Shown: piece after piece, positions 6,527 through 10,961 of the stretch
Numbering within the stretch: the first letter of the stretch is position 1
How the letters are laid out: each line of letters begins with the position of its first letter
Source of the DNA: Promethearchaeota archaeon
GTDB taxonomy: Archaea > Asgardarchaeota > Lokiarchaeia > Sigynarchaeales > SOKP01
Length of the DNA: 10,961 nt
Direction of reading: 5' to 3'
Assembly (NCBI GenBank): GCA_016839655.1
Contig: JAEOTW010000025.1
Coordinates: 1-10,961 of the forward strand
Position numbers and translations under genes: made by a program
Notes under the pieces: generated by a model
Told to the model about the DNA's origin: nothing
Databases searched by the model: none
The model's input: the letters and a program-made list of their open reading frames with translations, nothing else

Positions 6527-7645
6527 ATGAATAATGAGGATTTAGATATCTATCGAGAATTGCAGAAACATTTGGATAAATTACCAATTGGATATCCTGC
6601 CACAGAATCCGGTGTTGAACTTCGAATTCTAAGATATCTTTTCACTCCAAAGCAGGCAGAACTGGCATTAAATTTGAGTTTCCAGCCTCTTCCTTTAAAA
6701 AAAATCTACAGAAAGGTTAAGAGTAGTGGTATGACGATTGAACAATTAGAACTAGAACTTGATAAGATGGAAAAAGAAGGTGTTATACATTTTGGCTCAA
6801 CTAAAGAGGGAGGTGAAGTGACAAAATATTACGCAAATGCTACATTAGTCATTGGTTTTTATGAATTACAATTAAATCGTCTCACTGAAGACTTTTATAA
6901 TGATTATATACAATATTTTGAGGAAGCCTTTTTAGATGAGTATAACAAGACAAAAATACCTCAATTACGAACCATTCCTATAGAAGAAAGTATATCTTAT
7001 GAGCAAAAAATTTCAAATTATGACGAGCTAAGAACAATGATTGAAAGTATAGGAGAACCTATTTCAGTTCAAGAATGTATTTGTAGACAAGCAAAAGATC
7101 TCGTCGGAGATCCTTGTAAAAAAACAGATCTCAGGGAATCTTGTTTTATCTTTCGAAATGCAGCAAAAATATCTATAGATAAAGGAATGGGACGAGAAAT
7201 TACAAAAGAAAAAGCATTAGAAATTTTAAGGAAAGCTGAAGAGGATGGATTAGTAATACAACCGGGTAATTCTCAAAGACCAATGTGCATATGTACCTGT
7301 TGTGGATGTTGTTGTGGGATTCTTACTAATCAAAAAAGATTATCAGAACCAGCTCAATTCTTTGCTACTAATTACTATGCTTCTGTTGATGAAGATCTAT
7401 GTATAGGTTGTGCAACTTGTGAAGAAAGGTGTAACATGGATGCTATTCATATTGAAGATGCTGTAGCTCATGTTAACAAAGCAAGATGTATTGGGTGTGG
7501 AGTTTGTGTTCCTACTTGTACTTCTGAGGCTATTAAACTCTATAAAAAAGAAATAGAAATCCTTCCTCCTAAAAATACAGCTACAACTTATATGGAGATA
7601 ATGGATAAGAAGGCAGAATTAGCGCGAGCTGAAAAAAATTCTTAA
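6527..7645 (+). CDS. Cysteine-rich 4Fe-4S protein with C-terminal ferredoxin domain
   Basis: This 372-residue protein has three parts. The N-terminus (about 15-90) carries GYPATESGVELRILRYLFTP and a helix-rich segment that looks like a winged helix. The middle holds scattered cysteines: C184, C186, C197 and C206 (ECICR...PCKK...ESC), then a dense cluster at C254-C263 (MCICTCCGCCCG). The C-terminus is a two-cluster ferredoxin: C292, C295, C298, C302 and C321, C324, C327, C331, each CxxCxxCxxxC. The ferredoxin part should bind two 4Fe-4S clusters and carry electrons; the middle cysteines could bind a further metal centre. This architecture recurs in uncharacterised proteins of anaerobic bacteria and archaea. 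Its partner is unknown. It stands alone, divergent from the 152-aa gene and 81 bp before the aldo/keto reductase. The ATG at 6527 lacks a Shine-Dalgarno site. Confidence 0.85.
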   Translation: MNNEDLDIYRELQKHLDKLPIGYPATESGVELRILRYLFTPKQAELALNLSFQPLPLKKIYRKVKSSGMTIEQLELELDKMEKEGVIHFGSTKEGGEVTKYYANATLVIGFYELQLNRLTEDFYNDYIQYFEEAFLDEYNKTKIPQLRTIPIEESISYEQKISNYDELRTMIESIGEPISVQECICRQAKDLVGDPCKKTDLRESCFIFRNAAKISIDKGMGREITKEKALEILRKAEEDGLVIQPGNSQRPMCICTCCGCCCGILTNQKRLSEPAQFFATNYYASVDEDLCIGCATCEERCNMDAIHIEDAVAHVNKARCIGCGVCVPTCTSEAIKLYKKEIEILPPKNTATTYMEIMDKKAELARAEKNS

Positions 7646-7726
7646 TCTTTTAAACTTATTTATTCCTTTTTTGTATAAATCACTTACTTTTCTTAAATTG
7701 AGTAAATTTATCTCGAGTTGTGAAAA

Positions 7727-8587
7727 ATGGAAACCCGAATTTTTGGAAAAACTGGAGTAAAGATTACTATAATCACAATGGGAGGATGTGGACTCGGTTA
7801 TGTTGATCAAAGTGAAGCAGATAAAGCTATACAACTTGCTTTAGACTACAATATTAATATGATTGATGTGGCACCAAGTTATGGGAATGCAGAAGTTCGA
7901 CTTAATCCTTGGATTCAAAAATATAGAAATAAATTTTTTCTAGCAGTAAAAACATTGAAAAGAACTAAGAGAGGAGCGTGGAGACAATTAAATCAGTCAC
8001 TTGAAAACCTTGGGACAACGTATTTCGATTTATACCAATTCCACGCAGTATCATCAGTAGATGAATTAAATCAAATCTTAAAAAAAAATGGTGCTATGGA
8101 GGCTTTTAAAGAAGCAAAAGAAAGTGGGTTAATAAAACATATTGGTATTACGGTTCATAATGATGTCAGGTTACTCCAGAAGGCAATCGAGATGTCAGAT
8201 GATTTCGACACAGTTTTATTACCTGTTTATGTTGCAGCTCTTGTAAATCCCTCTCCCGAAAATGATTATAAGAAGATTCTTCAAATTACACAAGAAAAAA
8301 ATATCGGAGTTACTGCTATAAAAGCAATATCTAAGGGTCGATGGATGAAAGAACCTATCTATAGAACTTGGTATGAACCACTTGATGACCAGAAATTAGT
8401 TGAACAAGCAGTATGGTTTACCTTATCTCAGGAAGGGGTTACAACATATTCTCTACCTTGTGACGTGAGACTTTGGTCTTTAGTATTAAATGCTGGTAAG
8501 AGATATCGGAAACTTAATGATGATGAACAGAAGGAGATAATTAAAATGGCAAAACAAGATGAGTTTAAACCTTTATTTCCAGAATAA
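7727..8587 (+). CDS. Aldo/keto reductase
   Basis: This 286-residue TIM-barrel oxidoreductase has the full aldo/keto reductase tetrad: D47 and Y52 in IDVAPSYGNAE, K75 in FLAVKTLKR, and H106 in LYQFHAVSS. RIFGKTGVKI and MGGCGLG at the N-terminus, HIGITVHN in the middle and GVTAIKAISKGRW near the nucleotide-binding region are also family-like. It should reduce a carbonyl compound with NADPH (or NADH); the substrate cannot be read from sequence. There is no C-terminal ferredoxin extension of the kind seen in some archaeal and clostridial members. It follows the Fe-S protein on the same strand after 81 bp containing a T-rich stretch and an AT-rich promoter candidate, so co-transcription is possible but unproven. 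No clear ribosome-binding site precedes the ATG. Confidence 0.9.
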   Translation: METRIFGKTGVKITIITMGGCGLGYVDQSEADKAIQLALDYNINMIDVAPSYGNAEVRLNPWIQKYRNKFFLAVKTLKRTKRGAWRQLNQSLENLGTTYFDLYQFHAVSSVDELNQILKKNGAMEAFKEAKESGLIKHIGITVHNDVRLLQKAIEMSDDFDTVLLPVYVAALVNPSPENDYKKILQITQEKNIGVTAIKAISKGRWMKEPIYRTWYEPLDDQKLVEQAVWFTLSQEGVTTYSLPCDVRLWSLVLNAGKRYRKLNDDEQKEIIKMAKQDEFKPLFPE

Positions 8588-8638
8588 CTGGAAAGAATGT
8601 GTTAATAAAAATGGAAATTCACATCAATAAAAAATATA

Positions 8639-8649
8639 TTTATATAAAT
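8639..8649 (+). promoter_or_regulatory. Strong TATA box upstream of the GTPase gene
   Basis: TTTATATAAAT matches the archaeal TTTATATA consensus closely and is the best box in the window. Transcription would start near 8670, about 65 nt before the GTG start codon, an unusually long leader for this window. Confidence 0.55.
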
Positions 8650-8733
8650 CCATAATAAGTTTTATTTAATCTCCAAAAAATTAATAAAACGAATTTTAGA
8701 AAACTTGATTTTCTGGATAAATCTAATTATAGG

Positions 8734-9270
8734 GTGTACATTATCTCGGAACAATTAAAATATAAATTATGTGTTTTTGGTGATCAAGGAGTTGGAAAAA
8801 CATCTTTAACTCGAAGATTTGTGACAAAGACTTTCAAAGAAGACTTAAAAAAGACAATAGGTACGGATATTACGAAAAAAACTCTTGAAATCGATGGAAA
8901 GAAGGTTGTACTACAGATATGGGATTTTGCTGGTGAACAAAAATATCAAATTCTTTTTCCTAGCTTTGTTAAAGGCGCACATGGCGGAATATTTATGTAT
9001 GATATAACTAGAGAGAGTAGTTTAAAAAGTCTTGAAAACTGGTTATCATTCTTCAAAGACAATCAAGATATTCTCTCAATTCCAATTATAATCGTTGGAG
9101 GTAAAATAGATCTGGAGAATTTAAGAACGATCGATATGGGACAAGCTATCGATCTGGCCCAATTACATAATTTAGATGGATATTTTGAGTGTTCATCAAA
9201 AACAGGGGAAAATGTAGAAAAAATATTTGAATCAATAACAAGGTTTATGATAAAAAAAGTTAGGGTATAG
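8734..9270 (+). CDS. Ras/Rab-superfamily small GTPase
   Basis: This 178-residue single-domain GTPase shows all five G motifs. G1 is GDQGVGKT (16-23). G2 is T44 in TIGTD. G3 is WDFAGEQ (63-69). G4 is GGKID (122-126), where the usual Asn of NKxD is Gly. G5 is CSSKTG (153-158). The catalytic Gln position after DxAG is Glu (E68), followed by Gln. MYDITRESSLKSLENWL is typical of Ras/Rab-like proteins abundant in Asgard archaea. It should bind GTP and act as a cytoplasmic or membrane-associated switch. There is no C-terminal prenylation cysteine; the tail is MIKKVRV. The start is GTG at 8734: the frame is open back to 8659 but contains no other ATG, GTG or TTG. No regulator gene lies beside it. It ends in TAG. 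Confidence 0.88.
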   Translation: MYIISEQLKYKLCVFGDQGVGKTSLTRRFVTKTFKEDLKKTIGTDITKKTLEIDGKKVVLQIWDFAGEQKYQILFPSFVKGAHGGIFMYDITRESSLKSLENWLSFFKDNQDILSIPIIIVGGKIDLENLRTIDMGQAIDLAQLHNLDGYFECSSKTGENVEKIFESITRFMIKKVRV

Positions 9271-9330
9271 TACTTCTTTTATTTTCTACCAAATAGATAT
9301 CAGTCTTTAGAATTCAATAGCCTTAATAAG

Positions 9331-9340
9331 ATTTAAATTT
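9331..9340 (+). promoter_or_regulatory. TATA box of the GYD gene
   Basis: ATTTAAATTT is centred 27 nt before the ATG at 9362. The sequence between it and the ATG is pyrimidine-rich and lacks any Shine-Dalgarno site, as expected for a leaderless transcript. Confidence 0.5.
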
Positions 9341-9361
9341 TCAATTATTATTCTTTTCTTT

Positions 9362-9655
9362 ATGCCAATATATATATTAGTAACTAAACTTCAAAATCCT
9401 GACTTAGTAGAGAAAAGGAAAGAACAAGGAGAAAATTGGTTAAATCTGGTTAGAGAGAAAGTCCCCGATATTAAATGGATCGCACATTATGCCATTTTGG
9501 GGCGATATGATTTCCTTGATATCTTCGAAGTTAAAAATGAAAAAGAAGCAGCGAAAGTTTCGCTACTTTCTCGATCTGCGGGAGCAGTGTTTGCGGAGAG
9601 CTGGACTGCTATTCCATATACAGGTTTTCTTGAATTAGTTGAGGATTTGAAATAA
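9362..9655 (+). CDS. GYD-domain protein
   Basis: This 97-residue protein matches the GYD family in length and pattern. It opens with a strand MPIYILVTKL, continues with a helix through EKRKEQGENWLNLVREK, and then has the family signature AILGRYDFLDIFEV (the GYD position is GRYD). A helix EKEAAKVSLLSRSAGAVFAE and a final strand WTAIPYTGFLELV follow. The fold is a small ferredoxin-like alpha-beta dimer. Function is unknown for the family; it is a common stand-alone cytoplasmic protein in archaea and bacteria. It has its own leaderless-type promoter and is probably monocistronic. Confidence 0.82.
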   Translation: MPIYILVTKLQNPDLVEKRKEQGENWLNLVREKVPDIKWIAHYAILGRYDFLDIFEVKNEKEAAKVSLLSRSAGAVFAESWTAIPYTGFLELVEDLK

Positions 9656-9728
9656 ATTACAGATCCTACAAAGTTAAAATCACTGTTCATTAACTCATGT
9701 AAACGATTTCAGAAATTTTTCTCTGAGT

Positions 9729-9739
9729 TTAAATTATTT
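9729..9739 (+). promoter_or_regulatory. Candidate TATA box for the zinc-finger gene
   Basis: TTAAATTATTT is centred about 27 nt before the ATG at 9761, with no Shine-Dalgarno site in between, again suggesting a leaderless transcript. Confidence 0.4.
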
Positions 9740-9760
9740 TTTTTTAAAAATAAAATAGTA

Positions 9761-9970
9761 ATGCTTGAGTTAAAGTATAAAAAAAAACAAAAGCGAAAGT
9801 TTCAGAAAGCTAGAGATTCTTTTGCTTTGAGATATAGACATTGTAATCGATGTGAGAAGAATTTAGATATTCATAGTAATGAAGAAATCGTTTGTGCTTT
9901 GTGCGGAGAGACTTTTTGCCATATCTGCATAAATCTTCATCAGAAATATTGTTATAGTGGGTATAATTGA
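9761..9970 (+). CDS. Small basic protein with an IBR-like zinc finger
   Basis: This 69-residue protein has a very basic N-terminal helix (residues 5-27, rich in K and R) and a C-terminal zinc finger. Eight potential ligands are spaced C28-x2-C31-x13-C45-x2-C48-x4-C53-x2-C56-x3-H60-x3-C64. The second half, VCALCGETFCHICINLH, closely follows the C..C...FC..C....H....C order of IBR and RING2 fingers in RBR ubiquitin ligases; the first pair is C-x2-C where IBR usually has C-x4-C. FYVE, AN1 and generic treble-clef fingers have related spacing, so the family is not certain. It probably binds two zinc ions; the basic helix could contact nucleic acid or membrane. No ubiquitin-pathway gene is adjacent. 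Its small size and leaderless promoter suggest a stand-alone gene. It is convergent with the flavoprotein at 10030. Confidence 0.65.
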   Translation: MLELKYKKKQKRKFQKARDSFALRYRHCNRCEKNLDIHSNEEIVCALCGETFCHICINLHQKYCYSGYN

Positions 9971-10029
9971 AATTTTTCGAATATTGCCAAAACTAAAATA
10001 ATAAACATGGAAAGTATCTTGAAATACTA

Positions 10030-10961
10030 TTAAACTAGTGTAAATTTCATTTTTTCGACGTGCCTCCATAGCCCATCTGCTTTTTCAGTCCAGTCATCAA
10101 AATCCTTTGGGGTTTCAGGAAAATTTTCATAATGTTCTCTGATTCTTCCAGAAATTTTCATATATTTTAACATAGTTCCTAAAGCTTTTTTGGAAAACTG
10201 CCTAGTTAGAAGACCCCAAAGAAATAACCCTACTATCTTTAGCATCCTTCCAAAACTCATATCTAATTCAAGATTTTCCCACATTGAAGTGAAATCCCGA
10301 CCACTAAATATAAAACTTTTCTTAAAGAGATAAATTACGTCTTTTTTAGTCATATTGGCAGCAGCCGGAATTTGAGCCAATAAAGCAGCGAGTTTTGCTC
10401 CTCGATTTCTGAAAAAAAGTACATTTATTGGCCATAAATTTTCTCTATTTAACTCTAAATTCTTCACTAAAGTTGTATGAATCACATCCGAGGCTGTAAG
10501 ACTCATATTCCAAGAAGATTCGATTGCTTCACCACTAAAAGATTTTGACATACATGCACTATCACCAATACAGAAGAATCCATTCCCAACAAGAGAATAT
10601 GGTGACCTACGATAAGCTGTAGTAGCTTTGTGTACTTCTAAAATTTCATAAGGGGGGAATGGAACTTCTTTTAGGAAGATTTCGGTAGTTTTTTCTTGAT
10701 TACCATATCCTCCTGGTTGACCTCCGCCAAATATATTTGCATTTGGTAAGAAATGAGGTGCTACCCACGTTTTATAATATAGATATGAAATTGATTCTTC
10801 ATATTTTCCCATACCAGGGTGTGGGTCATCTGGGTTCTTCCATTGTATAACTCTCTGAATTACATACATTTTATCTTCATCCTCAATTTTGAATGTTTCT
10901 ACTCCAAAATCCTTAGGCAGAGACTGTCGTACAACTGCTGAAGAACCAGTAGAATCAACAA
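10030..10961 (-). CDS. Geranylgeranyl-reductase-family flavoprotein (partial, N-terminus missing)
   Basis: The reading frame is open past the ATG at 10869 to the window edge, adding 30 residues that begin VDSTGSSAVVRQSLP, so the true start lies outside. That DSTGSSAVVR motif and the later NGFFCIGDSACMSKSFSGEA are the two C-terminal FAD-binding signatures of the geranylgeranyl reductase/PHBH-like flavoproteins (DATG and GDA...GEG). IFGGGQPGGYGN between them is also family-like. After the second FAD motif about 170 residues form a helical C-terminal domain. Archaeal members saturate the isoprenoid chains of membrane lipids or of quinone-type cofactors using FAD; the exact substrate is not readable here. 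The end is TAA at 10030. It is convergent with the zinc-finger gene across about 60 bp. Confidence 0.8.
   Translation of the reverse strand, partial: VDSTGSSAVVRQSLPKDFGVETFKIEDEDKMYVIQRVIQWKNPDDPHPGMGKYEESISYLYYKTWVAPHFLPNANIFGGGQPGGYGNQEKTTEIFLKEVPFPPYEILEVHKATTAYRRSPYSLVGNGFFCIGDSACMSKSFSGEAIESSWNMSLTASDVIHTTLVKNLELNRENLWPINVLFFRNRGAKLAALLAQIPAAANMTKKDVIYLFKKSFIFSGRDFTSMWENLELDMSFGRMLKIVGLFLWGLLTRQFSKKALGTMLKYMKISGRIREHYENFPETPKDFDDWTEKADGLWRHVEKMKFTLV

Noticed and set aside
7619..7834. Minus-strand open frame across the Fe-S/aldo-keto reductase junction
   Set aside because: It overlaps the conserved N-terminus of the aldo/keto reductase and the end of the Fe-S gene, with no family features of its own.
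9553..9573. Inverted repeat GAAAGT...ACTTTC inside the GYD gene
   Set aside because: It is short, lies within a well-supported coding region, and is explained by ordinary codons.

Overview
The window looks like a piece of an Asgard archaeal genome, most likely Lokiarchaeia-like. The evidence is indirect. Base composition is very AT-rich. Two divergent genes have archaeal GGTGAT Shine-Dalgarno sites. Several other genes have a TATA-like box about 25 nt before the start codon, as in leaderless archaeal transcription. There is a Ras/Rab-superfamily small GTPase with a WDFAGE switch II, a geranylgeranyl-reductase-like flavoprotein and a small basic zinc-finger protein. No rRNA, tRNA, CRISPR array, transposase or phage gene was seen. 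Assignment below archaea is inference.

Left part (1-2800): the C-terminal tail of a probable FAD-linked oxidase, a T-rich terminator, and a 76-residue unknown protein. A divergent pair follows: a DUF362 protein (minus) and a six-helix membrane protein (plus), with a 21-bp inverted repeat between their promoters. Then comes a free-standing tandem-ACT protein (plus).

Middle (2875-6253): a minus-strand pair, an amidase-signature hydrolase followed 26 bp later by a ProXp-ala-type Ala-tRNA(Pro) deacylase, probably one operon. Next is a plus-strand seven-helix membrane protein whose frame is continuous from 5036 to 5719 except for one in-frame TAG at codon 38. An unrecognised 152-residue protein (minus) follows.

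Right part (6527-10961): a cysteine-rich iron-sulfur protein with a C-terminal two-cluster ferredoxin domain, an aldo/keto reductase, a small GTPase starting at GTG, a GYD-domain protein, and a 69-residue protein whose eight zinc ligands are spaced much like an IBR (RBR ubiquitin ligase) finger. At the right edge is a partial geranylgeranyl-reductase-family flavoprotein (minus) that runs off the window.

Most genes appear to be single transcription units, so there is no clear multi-gene system. Recurring themes are redox chemistry (flavin, Fe-S and NADPH-linked proteins), amino-acid and tRNA quality control (ACT, ProXp-ala, amidase), and eukaryote-like signalling modules (GTPase, IBR-like finger). 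The points most worth a second look are the TAG-interrupted 7TM gene, the IBR-like finger, and the palindrome between the divergent promoters.
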